Origin: an uncultured Eubacterium sp.
GTDB lineage: Bacteria > Bacillota > Clostridia > Peptostreptococcales > Anaerovoracaceae
DNA: 64,000 nt
Direction of reading: 5' to 3'
Assembly (NCBI GenBank): GCA_902495595.1
Contig: CABUXV010000006.1
Span: forward strand, 22,566 to 86,565
The position numbers and the translations under genes are program-made. Each line of letters starts with the position of its first letter. The stretch's first letter is position 1. The notes under the pieces are model-generated. The model was not told the DNA's origin, ran no database searches, and was given only the letters and a program-made list of their open reading frames with translations. Positions 1 through 9,186 of this stretch are shown here, piece by piece.

Positions 1-359
1 TGTCAGTTATCGAGAACCTGCCCAAACTAATATGTAATGCAGCAAAATATCTCTGTTTGTTTACGGAAACATATCAACAAATTCTATAGCAAAAAAATAT
101 CAATACATTACTCTATCCATAGCACAGTCTAAACCTCGCCTATTCACGAGAAAAGTTCAACTCTTTTTTTGTCTCTACTATTATAGTTATACCAACATAA
201 AAGTCAACTTTTTCGAAGAACTGTTATCGCCTCCACCTTGCCCGTTCTTCATACAGAAAATAGGTCAACGGCTATTTTTAGCCCTAACTGATGGCACTGT
301 TTCCATGCATTCGACCTTACATGCTGGAAAATTTAGCATTGAAAGCAAGAAACGGCCTG
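1..359. other. gene-free left edge
   Basis: I find no convincing reading frame, RNA gene or promoter here. The sequence is AT-rich and lies downstream of the minus-strand rhuM-like gene. It probably belongs to the decayed accessory island. Confidence 0.5.
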
Positions 360-1406
360 TTACTTCTTTGCATTCTCTTCCAGTTCCATCATATACTTAT
401 CAAAGTCAGACATAAACAATCTGTCCTGAATAACACGGTATTTTTCAAATTCAGTTTCGGCTTTTGCCTTGGCAATCTCTGCTGTGATTTTGCCTGCATC
501 CTGAAGCACTTCTCTGTCATCGGCCATCAAGAATAAATCCAGTCTCTTCACCCAGTCCTCCATTGTCATCGGAATATGACGTTCTGCACGATCCTCTGCT
601 AAATCCAGATATGCTGAAACAATACGCTCTAATGAACGCATTTCCTGCTCACTCAGGTAATTTTTTGCAACACTTACATCACTTTTTACAATCTTTCCTC
701 CCGGTGCTGCTGCCCATGTAGTAAGTCCCATATTCGGCTTATCTGCATCTGCACGCTCGTAAATCAACTCTGCTGAGGTATGTCCGTGAACTGCATAATG
801 CAGCTTGTTTTGAACCTTTGCAAAGAACTTCTTTGTTGTTTTTGCTGTTCGGTCATAATCAAGAGCTGTAGCATAGATGTCTGTTATCTTCTGATAAAAT
901 CTACGCTCAGAGAGACGAATCTCACGAATCTGCTCAAGCAAACGGTCAAAGTATTCTTTTGTAAGAACAGATCCACCATTTTTCAGACGTTCATCATCCA
1001 TGACCCAGCCTTTGATGGTGTAGTCCTTTACAATTCTGTTTGCCCACTTACGGAACTGTACAGCTCGCTCATTGTTTACTTTGAATCCAACAGCAATAAT
1101 CATTTGCAGATTATAATGCTTCGTATCACGAGTCACCTGACGCGAGCCTTCGTTTTGAACTATTCGGAAATTCCGAATAGTTGCAGTCTCTTCTAATTCA
1201 CTATCTGCATAAATTTTTTTAATATGTTCATTTATTGTTGGTAAACCAACGTCATATAATATGGCCATCATCTTCTGTGTCAGCCATATATTCTCATCCT
1301 CATAACGCATTTCAATGCTGTCCTGCTGTTCACCAACAGAGGCAACATAGGTTAAGTATTCCGCTGCGCTGGAACGGATGGTGATTTCATTCTTCTTTTT
1401 TGCCAA
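360..1406 (-). CDS. rhuM: RhuM-family protein
   Basis: This is a 348-residue RhuM-like protein, a family named after a Salmonella pathogenicity-island gene and common next to restriction or other accessory genes; its biochemical role is not established. Family-typical stretches include EYLTYVASVGEQ, NIWLTQKMMAILYDV near the N-terminus, EGSRQVTRDTKHYNLQMII, VKDYTIKGWVMDDERL, and a C-terminal helical part. I place the start at a TTG (residues LAKKKNEI) because a GGAGG lies 8 nt upstream of it; the longer in-frame ATG 29 codons earlier has no such site and adds residues the family lacks. The gene stands alone in a decayed island, with no intact restriction genes next to it. The reading frame looks intact. 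Confidence 0.85.
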   Translation of the reverse strand: MAKKKNEITIRSSAAEYLTYVASVGEQQDSIEMRYEDENIWLTQKMMAILYDVGLPTINEHIKKIYADSELEETATIRNFRIVQNEGSRQVTRDTKHYNLQMIIAVGFKVNNERAVQFRKWANRIVKDYTIKGWVMDDERLKNGGSVLTKEYFDRLLEQIREIRLSERRFYQKITDIYATALDYDRTAKTTKKFFAKVQNKLHYAVHGHTSAELIYERADADKPNMGLTTWAAAPGGKIVKSDVSVAKNYLSEQEMRSLERIVSAYLDLAEDRAERHIPMTMEDWVKRLDLFLMADDREVLQDAGKITAEIAKAKAETEFEKYRVIQDRLFMSDFDKYMMELEENAKK

Positions 1407-2056
1407 CGCAAATACCTCCGATATTGATTTTATTTGTGTCAAAAGAGTTGACACTTTTCGATACATAATCACGAGTAAAAACTTAAATTTCAAGGCTATA
1501 GTTTCTTTATTTCATCTACAACATCGGAATAGTTTTATTCCAAGTGACTATTTTAATGCTGTTAAGTTCTTGATGAAGCGGATTTACCATTTTCGATATA
1601 TGTGTAAGCTACCATTTTCATTCTCCGTGAAATTGGAATTTACTTATTTCTTTTTATACTTCAGTTTAGCGTGTTAATATCTCAACTTCTTATTGTGTGA
1701 TAGCGAAAAAGATATCTCTTCTATTGTTGCTCTCGTAAATAAAAGCTTTCAAAGGTTTGCTGGTATAAATGGAGTGGTCACCATAAATTACAATGCAACC
1801 TCCGTAGTGCACATGCTTTTATAAAATTTCACCAGCAAGTACTGTATCAAGAATAAAAAACTGCTCTACAACTAACTTTTTGTCAACAACAATGTTCTTT
1901 ATTCTTACGCCACATTTTGCTGTCATCAGCATATCCAATGCATATTATACATCAATAATAACTTTCTCGTCACTATTAATAATGTCTCAAACCTTGCTAT
2001 TCTTCTCTTACTACCAATCTCTCATCAATACCTTATTTCACGTTTCAAACATAGCT
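1407..2056. other. gene-poor AT-rich stretch
   Basis: This stretch is a degenerate AT-rich sequence in which I see no reading frame with a ribosome-binding site or recognisable protein similarity on either strand. It separates the rhuM-like gene from the gene remnants further right. Confidence 0.5.
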
Positions 2057-2215
2057 AACCTATAACTTCTCGTTTTACATAGGTTAACTCAATATCATCC
2101 CCAATAGTCTCCATCATTTTTATGAAAGTGTTATTGACTACACCGCCCTGCTTTTTAATGATACGGGTCACATATAATTTGGTGGTCTGTATATCTTCCG
2201 CTGTCTATGCTTGAG
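2057..2215 (-). pseudogene. remnant of a short HTH/antitoxin-like gene
   Basis: Minus-strand translation gives a run including TTKLYVTRIIKKQGGVVNNT followed by FIKMMETIGDDIELTYVKRE. This resembles the C-terminal half of small XRE-type proteins that end in a 'TF..MME.LG.DIEL.YVKR' block. A stop precedes TAEDIQ and no start with a ribosome-binding site is visible. Just upstream (about 2216-2290) a second, more degraded sequence on the same strand again reads as a GG-V-NN...IELDVKVK pattern, so the element may be partly duplicated. The identification is by pattern only. Confidence 0.35.
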
Positions 2216-2427
2216 TAGTGTCGTTCTCTATGCATTTTACTTTTACATCTAACTCAATATTATTTTTAACCACACCGTCCTACTTTTCACAACTTATTTC
2301 ATATTTCAGATAATTATTATACTAAAAAATCATCCGAACTACAATATGTCCGCAAAACTGTTATAAACTTTATGTGACAAAAAACACCCTGCATTTCTGC
2401 AAAATGCTAACTATAGGAGATATTCCT

Positions 2428-2800
2428 TTATCTTCTCACGTCCACACTTATACCGAATTTCAGCGTCTCTATAACCCTTTCATTGTAAGCCGTTATTTTC
2501 TCAACCAACCTGCGAATCAACCACTCATAATATTGGTGATGTCCTGCGTCTGCTCTGCAAAAGACTGTTGCGTTTCGCCGATTCATTGTTTTATGCTTCC
2601 TGTCCACTAGAGTATTCTGTCTCACTCCACGAAGCGGTAAATCTCATCAGTAATTCTGTCATAATTGTCCTTGGAGTTTGCTACCTTGAACAGTTCTTTT
2701 TGCAATTCTCCTAAACGACGGTCAATCTCACCAAGTGTAATGCCGTCTGTTCCGCTAATCATCGTCTCCACATTTGGAACAATACACGATGCTGAAAACT
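2428..2800 (-). pseudogene. C-terminal remnant of a large serine recombinase
   Basis: The minus strand encodes LGEIDRRLGELQKELFKVA, then a frame-disrupted stretch, then EWLIRRLVEKITAYNERVIE and LKFGISVDV. Clostridial large serine recombinases end in a coiled coil rich in 'EI..R..ELQ.E......ANS' followed by 'RRLIEKVTVY...EFKSG..V.V', which matches well. Stops and shifts make the piece non-functional. It lies on the same strand as, and about 5 kb downstream of, the truncated recombinase at 7963-8907, so the two could be the ends of one gene split by later insertion. That link is inference. Confidence 0.6.
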
Positions 2801-2868
2801 ACATATTTACCACTATAAACGCACTTTTTTCGTTCTTTTCTACTGTAAATATTGGCACACCATATCAT

Positions 2869-3347
2869 CTCTTTCTGTCGATTTCAATAGCCTCTTTCAC
2901 AAGCACCATATCCACACCGATATCACGGTCATTAATTTCTTCGCTCACATAGTATTTGTCCCAAATCTTATCCGATACAGGAAAACGGGACAGCTTTGCC
3001 TTGATACCCATCTCCGTTTCCACGTCACGGAGGTTACACGCCTTAAACTGCTTCTATTTTTCCATATCATGCTCTGGCAGATTTCTTGTACGACCGCCGT
3101 TTACCTTGGTCGGCGCACAGGGAACGCAGAAGTATTTGATTAAGGCTTTACCCTCGGTCAGCTTCTGCTTTTCCAATCGCCGGATTTTAAAGCGATGAGA
3201 TAGTTTGCTCTCCAAGAGTTTCTCCATCTTTTGGAAACAGCTGATTTCATCATTTCTCATGGATACAAAGTCACCCATAAGCTGGTGGTTGACCTCGTAG
3301 AGAAAGTCGGCAAATGTCATGGCAGCGGACTTTCCGGCGTGCTCCAA
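2869..3347 (-). pseudogene. remnant of phage-type family A DNA polymerase
   Basis: Translation of the minus strand gives KLTEGKALIKYFCVPCAPTK, then VNGGRTRNLPEHDMEK, a TAG, KQFKACNLRDVETEMGIKAK and EEINDRDIGVDMVLVKEAIE in one frame. The blocks 'ALI.YFC.PC.PT', 'RTRNLPEHD.EK', 'RDVE.E' (part of the exonuclease active-site region) and 'INDRGI.VD..LV..AI' are typical of family A DNA polymerases of prophages and integrative elements. Only the exonuclease/linker section remains and it carries a TAG, so it is a fossil. The upstream part of the frame (from MTFADFLYEV) I do not recognise. Confidence 0.6.
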
Positions 3348-3534
3348 GCTGAGTTCTTACTCGTTCACTAACAGCTTGAAACCAAGAAAAAAGCAGTAGC
3401 CAATCTGGTTTTCCCCAATCATCACAACCAACGTTTGTTGTGAATACCGCAGCCAGACTTAGCACACCAGTCAAAAAACGTTTCATAATCTTTTTCATAC
3501 AATCAATGCTCATTTCGTTTTGGTAAAAAAATAG

Positions 3535-3574
3535 ATTTTCACTTCTGAACATCCAAGTGAAAATGTGATATAAT
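3535..3574 (+). promoter_or_regulatory. promoter overlapped by a perfect inverted repeat
   Basis: A perfect 10-bp inverted repeat, ATTTTCACTT and AAGTGAAAAT separated by 10 nt, ends five bases before a TATAAT hexamer with an extended TG (TGATATAAT). The repeat covers the region where the -35 element would lie. That is the layout of an operator for a dimeric repressor. The downstream gene starts about 20 bases after the -10. Confidence 0.6.
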
Positions 3575-3595
3575 ATTATGCTAGGAGGAAAACTT

Positions 3596-4348
3596 ATGCT
3601 GGAAATTATTTCAATATGTTTAAATGTAATTACTATTGTTTTAACAATTTACGAATTATTCTGGAAAAAGTCTTCTAATAGTACAAAGCAATATATTCAG
3701 AATAATATAATTCAACAAATCAATCCTAAATACGATATAAAAGTATCATCTACTCCAATGTACAAATTAGATAATGTTGCAATAAAAAATGCACGTTGGA
3801 AATCTAAAAGAATAACTCAATTTGCCACAATTTTGATATATTTATCTACAGCAATTAATTTTGTGAACTATATACAAATAAATACCATTCATTCTGTTAC
3901 TGATTTTACTGCCATTTTTTATATCCCTATGCGGAACACAATGATACAGTTATCTATAATTTTGGTATTATTGTGTATTATTTTTATTGTACGTGGTTGG
4001 AATAAACAACAATCTATATTTTCTAACCTAATGAGTATGAAATATTTTACTTTTAAGATAGTAGTAGATACTTTTGCTATTGTTGGATTAGCACTGGTTG
4101 ATTATTCTCTTTTGGAAAAAATAAACACTAATATACAAAACTCACTTTATACAATTAATCTAATTGGTTGGTCTGCTTTGTTTGTGTTTCAGTTATTATG
4201 GATTCAGCATACAGTTTTAAAAATATATAAGCTTATTCCGTTGTCTAACACGTATGAAGAAAAGGAAAAACAACTATTTGCTTTTGTTCCTGTTTATATT
4301 ATTTCTATCTTACTTTTTGGATTGACCATCTATACAAAGTTTTTCTAA
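3596..4348 (+). CDS. orphan multi-pass membrane protein
   Basis: I do not recognise this 250-residue protein. It begins with a hydrophobic segment (ISICLNVITIVLTIYELFW), continues with a polar Asn/Lys/Gln-rich stretch, and then has about five further membrane segments (near ATILIYLSTAINF, LSIILVLLCIIFIV, IVVDTFAIVGLAL, LIGWSALFVFQLLWI and VPVYIISILLFGL). I place the start at the ATG preceded by AGGAGG with 7 nt spacing; an in-frame ATG 18 nt upstream overlaps that site. It is the only plus-strand gene in the island, has its own palindromic promoter, and is very AT-rich, which suggests horizontal transfer. Its position next to Hachiman genes makes an accessory or defence role possible but unproven. 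Confidence 0.7.
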   Translation: MLEIISICLNVITIVLTIYELFWKKSSNSTKQYIQNNIIQQINPKYDIKVSSTPMYKLDNVAIKNARWKSKRITQFATILIYLSTAINFVNYIQINTIHSVTDFTAIFYIPMRNTMIQLSIILVLLCIIFIVRGWNKQQSIFSNLMSMKYFTFKIVVDTFAIVGLALVDYSLLEKINTNIQNSLYTINLIGWSALFVFQLLWIQHTVLKIYKLIPLSNTYEEKEKQLFAFVPVYIISILLFGLTIYTKFF

Positions 4349-4352
4349 AACA

Positions 4353-4415
4353 AATAGGGCGCTCATTTCTGAACGCCCTATTGTAAGAAAGGGATACTGT
4401 TGTAATCCAGTATCC
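4353..4415. terminator. two tandem hairpins after the membrane-protein gene
   Basis: The first hairpin has a perfect 9-bp stem (AATAGGGCG/CGCCCTATT, 4353-4382). The second has an 8-bp stem (GGATACTG/CAGTATCC, 4392-4415) and is followed by TTCTTTG. Neither has a long T-run, but together they lie exactly at the end of the plus-strand gene and probably terminate it. Confidence 0.5.
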
Positions 4416-4428
4416 TTCTTTGTAAATC

Positions 4429-4675
4429 TTATTCTATTGTATCCTCACGCTCTATATCGACTACCACAGAAACATTGATATAATCTTTTATGACTTTATT
4501 TCTGCATTTTTCACCGTCGCCAGTGAACGCCATATGCTTGGAAAAGTACCTAAAATTAAGAATTTCTACATAGTTTTTCTTTGTATCAACACTACCGTCT
4601 CCACGTGTGATAGTTAGGCTATTTTTCAGAATTAACCGCTGTCGTAAATTCAACTGTTTTCTTCCACTTAGTCAT
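4429..4675 (-). pseudogene. short hypothetical gene, probably frameshifted
   Basis: From an ATG at 4675 the frame reads MTKWKKTVEFTTAVNSEK and stops; a second frame that overlaps it continues with NSLTITRGDGSVDTKK and later DYINVSVVVDIEREDTIE. The joined product would be about 80 residues and would look like one small protein broken by a single-base shift. I recognise no family. It lies just downstream of hamB on the same strand but is separated from it by about 75 bases. Confidence 0.3.
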
Positions 4676-4749
4676 GTTCCTTTTACAACCTATCTCTTTT
4701 TCGATTAGGCTATTTCTACTTTTATCCGAATCATATAACCTCTGCAAGA

Positions 4750-6966
4750 TTATATACATTGCTCTAAACGCTCGCTTTCATATGGTAATAAATGCTTTTT
4801 TATATAATCACGATTCTCTTTTATAAAATTAACAACTTCATCCTCTGATAGATTAGCAGAAATAACTCGTTCCAATCTTCGCACAGCATTACTCGGAATT
4901 CCGAATTCAACTAAGATAGACAAATTTTTACGTATAAAATCATTTTCTAACTGTTGCACAAAAAAACTATATGACCCTGGTTTAATATTCCTCTTTTCGC
5001 ATATCAAACGTTGTATACTATCTACGACTCTAAATGCTTTTGGCACAGTAAACTGAAACCAATGTCTGTAAATATGAAATGCGGTTTCTACTGCCTCATC
5101 GTAATATTTCGATTTTCTCTCATCTGTCAAAGTTTTCACTTTTGAAATTTTACCGTTATAAATATCATTAACAATATCAATAATATTCTTTTTCATCCTA
5201 TACATATTTAGATATCTCGCAAGCTGTTTTACAGAAAATATTCCGCGTTTATCATCAAAATCAAACAGATTATTCTCTGCTATTTGCAAAACATAATACA
5301 TTTGATCCCATGTAGGCAATTGGCTCCATCGAATGTTTTGTAATGCACCTTCTGTTTTGAAATCTTCAATTAATTTATTATAAATTCTGATTTGTCCATT
5401 TATAGAAACACCATTTTGTTTAATAATACTTAATAAATCTTCCGGAAGTGCATTAATCTGGTCATAGCGATTTTTCACTTGTGGCTTCACATCGCCTTTT
5501 TTTATATTAACAAGTATTTCGTTTGTTAATATTTCAGGATCCTGTTCATAAAATGGGATATCTATCACAATAGACTCCTGTGTTGGAATATGACAAAAAT
5601 TAAATATTCTGCCTACATAGTGCTCCATCATTCTACCAGAACGTCCTTTGATATTGCTATAATCAAAAAAGTCTATTTCGCAGCCTCCCTTTTTTTCATC
5701 AAATAAAATTACATTCTTAGCACTGGTATTTACCCCTTCAATTATTGTAGAAGTGCAAAAAATACAGTTTAACATTCCCTCATTAAAATATTTAATAATT
5801 GAGGCTCCTATATGTTTTTGAAGAGACCCGTCATGAATTGCTATACCATATTGCAATTCCTTAGCCAAACTCCATTCCGATGAAATATTTTTATTTATCC
5901 ATTCTACTAAAGGCAGTCGCTTGTCCTTTTCCTGCCCCTTTTTTTGCAAATACTCTAAATACGTTTTGGCCATACGTCTTGCACGTGCGGGAGTAGAACA
6001 GTAAATAAGCGTTTGCTCATTCCGCATTTCACTTAACAATTCACACAAAATTTCAATTTTTGCTTTATCAATCTGCTTATCACTTTTACTCCAATCAATC
6101 AAATAGCTTTTATCTATTACATCACAATCCACTAACGAAAAATCCGATTTATAAAATATCGCATTATATTTTTCTGCAAATCCTTCTGTTATTCCATCAA
6201 TATTGGGTCCCAAAAAATAAAATCTAGGATGGAATTTATTTACCACCTTTAAAAAAGCATTATTCAAAGTATCTGCGCGATCATCCTTTCTTCTAAGACT
6301 TAATTTATAAAATTCATCTATAATAAGAAAATCTATTGGGGGTAAGGGTTCATATTCCATTACTCTCTCTGCAGTTAATAAAAAAAGATTTCTTTTCTCT
6401 TCTGAATACGGTTGAGAAGTTCTCACAATAATTTTATATTCATCTGCATATTTCTTTAGTTTCAATCGTGTTTCATCTAATAAAGCTAATGTAGGCTGAA
6501 TAATAATTATATTTTTATATTTTTTTGAAGCTACAATTTCTTCTATAAGTAAACTTTTTCCAAAACTTGTTGGCGCACTAGCAATTATATTCTTTCCAGC
6601 CAAAAGATATTGGGATATTTTCTTTTGCTCCCTATGTAAATATGTATTCTCTAAATAATCTGAGCGGAAATAACTCATGCGCACATCATCTGCAAAAGAC
6701 ACCAATTTTAAATCAGAGCTATTTTTTTGAATATACGGATAAAATCCCAATGTTTCGATTAAGTCCGACCATATTTCATATGTGTTTTTATCTACTTTTT
6801 CCCAATTATTTAAAACATGTATTACTATTTTTCTCGCAGACAACTCTGCCTCTGCTGAATGCAGAGACAGTAATTGTGTACAATACGCGACAATTCTAAA
6901 ACTCTGATTTAAAAAGATACTATCTACGCTTTTAATTTCTGGTATAAAATCTGTTGTTTTATCCAT
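4750..6966 (-). CDS. hamB: Hachiman defence helicase HamB
   Basis: This 738-residue superfamily 2 helicase is the second gene of a Hachiman antiphage system. In characterised Hachiman systems HamB holds HamA and releases its nuclease activity when DNA integrity is lost. Visible motifs are a Walker A APTSFGKS (about residues 131-138), a motif I-like follow-on TLALLDETR, a Walker B variant DEFY (217-220) in place of DEAH/DExH, TLIYCSTPARARRMAKTY (motif IV region), TSTIIEGVNTSAK (motif V region) and IKGRSGRMMEHYVG (motif VI), followed by a long helical C-terminus. I choose the ATG giving MDKTTDF because GAGGTGG precedes it and it lies 8 nt after the hamA stop; an upstream in-frame start would overlap hamA. 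The two genes clearly form one operon. Confidence 0.88.
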   Translation of the reverse strand: MDKTTDFIPEIKSVDSIFLNQSFRIVAYCTQLLSLHSAEAELSARKIVIHVLNNWEKVDKNTYEIWSDLIETLGFYPYIQKNSSDLKLVSFADDVRMSYFRSDYLENTYLHREQKKISQYLLAGKNIIASAPTSFGKSLLIEEIVASKKYKNIIIIQPTLALLDETRLKLKKYADEYKIIVRTSQPYSEEKRNLFLLTAERVMEYEPLPPIDFLIIDEFYKLSLRRKDDRADTLNNAFLKVVNKFHPRFYFLGPNIDGITEGFAEKYNAIFYKSDFSLVDCDVIDKSYLIDWSKSDKQIDKAKIEILCELLSEMRNEQTLIYCSTPARARRMAKTYLEYLQKKGQEKDKRLPLVEWINKNISSEWSLAKELQYGIAIHDGSLQKHIGASIIKYFNEGMLNCIFCTSTIIEGVNTSAKNVILFDEKKGGCEIDFFDYSNIKGRSGRMMEHYVGRIFNFCHIPTQESIVIDIPFYEQDPEILTNEILVNIKKGDVKPQVKNRYDQINALPEDLLSIIKQNGVSINGQIRIYNKLIEDFKTEGALQNIRWSQLPTWDQMYYVLQIAENNLFDFDDKRGIFSVKQLARYLNMYRMKKNIIDIVNDIYNGKISKVKTLTDERKSKYYDEAVETAFHIYRHWFQFTVPKAFRVVDSIQRLICEKRNIKPGSYSFFVQQLENDFIRKNLSILVEFGIPSNAVRRLERVISANLSEDEVVNFIKENRDYIKKHLLPYESERLEQCI

Positions 6967-6974
6967 CTTCCACC

Positions 6975-7913
6975 TCAAATATTCTGCATGTGCCAAAGAC
7001 GTTTGTGCAAATTAATAACTAATTCATTTTTATCATTTAAAGGGAATAACATAAGAATGATATTAACCCTATCTTTTAATGGCATTTTATTCTGTTTATC
7101 AAAATACTCTTTTAGCTCTCTGATATTTAATTCATGGTAGGTTTCTGCACTAGGATCATTCATATCGGAAAACTTTTTATAAATATCATGTGTATAAGTA
7201 CAAAGCATTGGTATATTTATAATTCTTAGTTTATCGCCTAGCTTTGTACAGTTTGTTATCGTATCAATCCACTCCTGTCTGCCAGGTATTGAATTATTCT
7301 CAAGATTCTTTTTAATTATTACAAACTGATCGTTTAAATAATCTGTATTAATATGTTCATTCAAATCTTTTACTAATGCCTTTATTCCTTCCTTACTATC
7401 ATCGTAAAGTTTACTTTCCCCAAGCCATAAAATTTTTTCATTTGCAGAAATATGCACTGCATCAAACCCATGAGCAGGTACACTCGCACTATCTTTAAAA
7501 TAAACTTTAGAAATTAGTGGTATCGTATGCTTAAATTCTCTTAATATCAAATGCAATAGCAGTTCTCCAAATTCTCCTCTTTTTGCTGTACTAGATTTCT
7601 TTAATTCGTTATATGCATTATTATCTCCATCTACGCACCACTGTTTCACTAGTTGAAAATCTTTAATTTTATAAATACAATGGGCTGCTTCTCTCAATTT
7701 TTCGACAATATCGTTTTGAAGAATATTGGGATCTTCATACTGTGCAAAAACGTATTCCGGAATTGTATTGCAAATAGCTTTAGTGAAATCGTCCAAACGA
7801 TATTTCGGTTGCCCGCTATCATCAATATCCATATCAACCACAAAACTATTTAAATCTTCTTCATTAATCCTAAGTAATATTACATTGCTTTTATCAAAAA
7901 TTCTATTCCCCAT
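6975..7913 (-). CDS. hamA: Hachiman effector HamA (DUF1837 nuclease)
   Basis: This 312-residue protein carries the DUF1837 signature of HamA, the PD-(D/E)XK-like nuclease of Hachiman. The middle contains RGEFGELLLHLILREF (Glu114/Glu117), then HGFDAVHI with Asp151, and ILWLGESKLYDD with Glu166 and Lys168, the expected E...D...ExK catalytic layout. The C-terminal third is the family's less conserved domain. Its length fits the family. AGAAAGG lies upstream of the ATG. It is directly followed by hamB and sits upstream on the same strand, which is the canonical hamA-hamB order. AT-rich composition and a neighbouring (broken) recombinase suggest that the pair arrived on a mobile element. Confidence 0.88.
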   Translation of the reverse strand: MGNRIFDKSNVILLRINEEDLNSFVVDMDIDDSGQPKYRLDDFTKAICNTIPEYVFAQYEDPNILQNDIVEKLREAAHCIYKIKDFQLVKQWCVDGDNNAYNELKKSSTAKRGEFGELLLHLILREFKHTIPLISKVYFKDSASVPAHGFDAVHISANEKILWLGESKLYDDSKEGIKALVKDLNEHINTDYLNDQFVIIKKNLENNSIPGRQEWIDTITNCTKLGDKLRIINIPMLCTYTHDIYKKFSDMNDPSAETYHELNIRELKEYFDKQNKMPLKDRVNIILMLFPLNDKNELVINLHKRLWHMQNI

Positions 7914-7962
7914 TTAAATGCCTTTCTCACAAAACATAATCTTTATTTGTACATTGACTATC

Positions 7963-8907
7963 TTATTTTCTAAGAGTTTTTATCATTTTCTTGGAACTAT
8001 ATTTTTTGCTTTTTCTTTGGTTACCCTTTTCATTTCTTATCACATTACTTCTCCGCATTTTCTCAATTTGCACTGCTTCAAAAGTTTCCTTCGATATTAT
8101 CGCCGGATTGTTATCAGTTGCCAAATAATGTACTTCGTTTTTCCCCGTTTTCAATAGTCGAACATCCCCTGTATACTTCTCATTACTCAGCATGACATCT
8201 ATTGTTCTCTTACACCATTTCTCCTTCCCCGTAGGAGAAGGGATTTTCTGTTTCTCAAGTTCTTTGATAATCCCCAATACACTTTGTCCTCTCAAATACA
8301 AGTCAAATATGATTTTTACATTTTCCGCTGTTTCTTCATCAATGATTAACTTGCCATTTTCATCATGTTTATACCCATAACACTTTCTATCATATAATTT
8401 CGAAGTTCCTAAAGCAGCTCCCTGCTTAATGCCCCATTTTATATTTTCGCTACGAGACTCATTTTCTGCTTGTGCAAAAGACTCAATAATTGAAATCATT
8501 AGGTCACTGTCTGTCTTTGCTGTATCAAGTTCTTCCTGTTCAAATATTACACGAACACCGGCATTCTTTAATTTACTCAATGCTTCTATAGTTTCAACAG
8601 TATCTCTTCCAAAGCGGCTGATGCTTTTTGTAAAAATAATATCTAGTTTATGAGATGTACAATCATCCAACATACGGTTAAATTCCTTGCGTGAAGAACC
8701 TGTTTTACTGGTCGAGATATCCATATACACATCCGCAAGAAGCCATTGTGGTGTAACCGCCGTTATTTTTGTTAAATGTGATACTTGTGCAGCCAAACTT
8801 TATAACTGCTCCGAACTATTTGTACTGACACGACAATAGATTCCGATGCGCTTGTCCCGTTTCTGTGGTATGGGTGGTATGAAATAAACTTTTTTATAAC
8901 AGTCCAT
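7963..8907 (-). pseudogene. serine recombinase interrupted by one TAA and truncated
   Basis: The frame from ATG 8907 (GAGGAG upstream) reads ...RIGIYCRVSTNSSEQL, then TAA at 8800-8802, then SLAAQVSHLTKI and on without other stops. The first segment holds the catalytic serine (YCRVST); the second carries the rest of the resolvase domain (DISTSKTGSSRKEFNRML, FTKSISRFGRDTVETIEAL, AENESRSENIKWGIKQG) and the start of the recombinase domain (YTGDVRLLKTGKNEV). A protein started after the TAA would lack the nucleophile. The stop replaces what is usually a polar residue (CAA to TAA is enough). The frame ends soon after KKYSSKK, without the zinc-ribbon and coiled coil of the full-length family, whose remnant may be at 2428-2800. 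Confidence 0.8.
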
Positions 8908-9018
8908 ACCTCATCTCCTCTACAAATAGGTAATCTACTCTGACAGACTATCTACATAGGCTAATTAACATCCATGTTTATATTGTACATGATAACTAGC
9001 CATTTTACAATCATTCTA

Positions 9019-9066
9019 TCTACTCAACCTACCGCCCTATCAATCCTGTCTACTCAACCTACCGCC
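9019..9066. repeat. 18-bp direct repeat, two copies
   Basis: TCTACTCAACCTACCGCC occurs at 9019-9036 and again at 9049-9066, exactly 30 bases apart. It lies between the recombinase and the conserved ruv-queA-tgt operon, at the presumed edge of the accessory island. It may be an integration-associated site, but no third copy was found at the left side. Confidence 0.6.
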
Positions 9067-9105
9067 AATTTTCCCCTGGATATGTTTCCGCACAATAAAC
9101 AGGAA

Positions 9106-9155
9106 TAAAAAATCCGGGAGCAAGAACCGTTGTCCAAGTAGTCCCAACTCCCGGA
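9106..9155 (-). terminator. rho-independent terminator of the ruv-queA-tgt operon
   Basis: On the minus strand TCCGGGAG and CTCCCGGA form a perfect 8-bp stem enclosing about 27 bases, followed directly by TTTTTTATT. It lies 30 bases after the end of the methyltransferase gene and fits an intrinsic terminator for the whole leftward operon. Confidence 0.75.
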
Positions 9156-9186
9156 AATCCCTTGTTTCCTACACTATTTCAGTTCC

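Noticed and set aside
3271..3552. Minus-strand frame starting MKKIMKRFLTGVLSLAAVF as a secreted protein gene
   Set aside because: The start resembles a signal peptide, but the continuation is out-of-frame debris overlapping the polymerase remnant.
9019..9066. Short direct repeats as a CRISPR array
   Set aside because: Only two 18-bp copies with a 12-nt gap, and no cas genes nearby.
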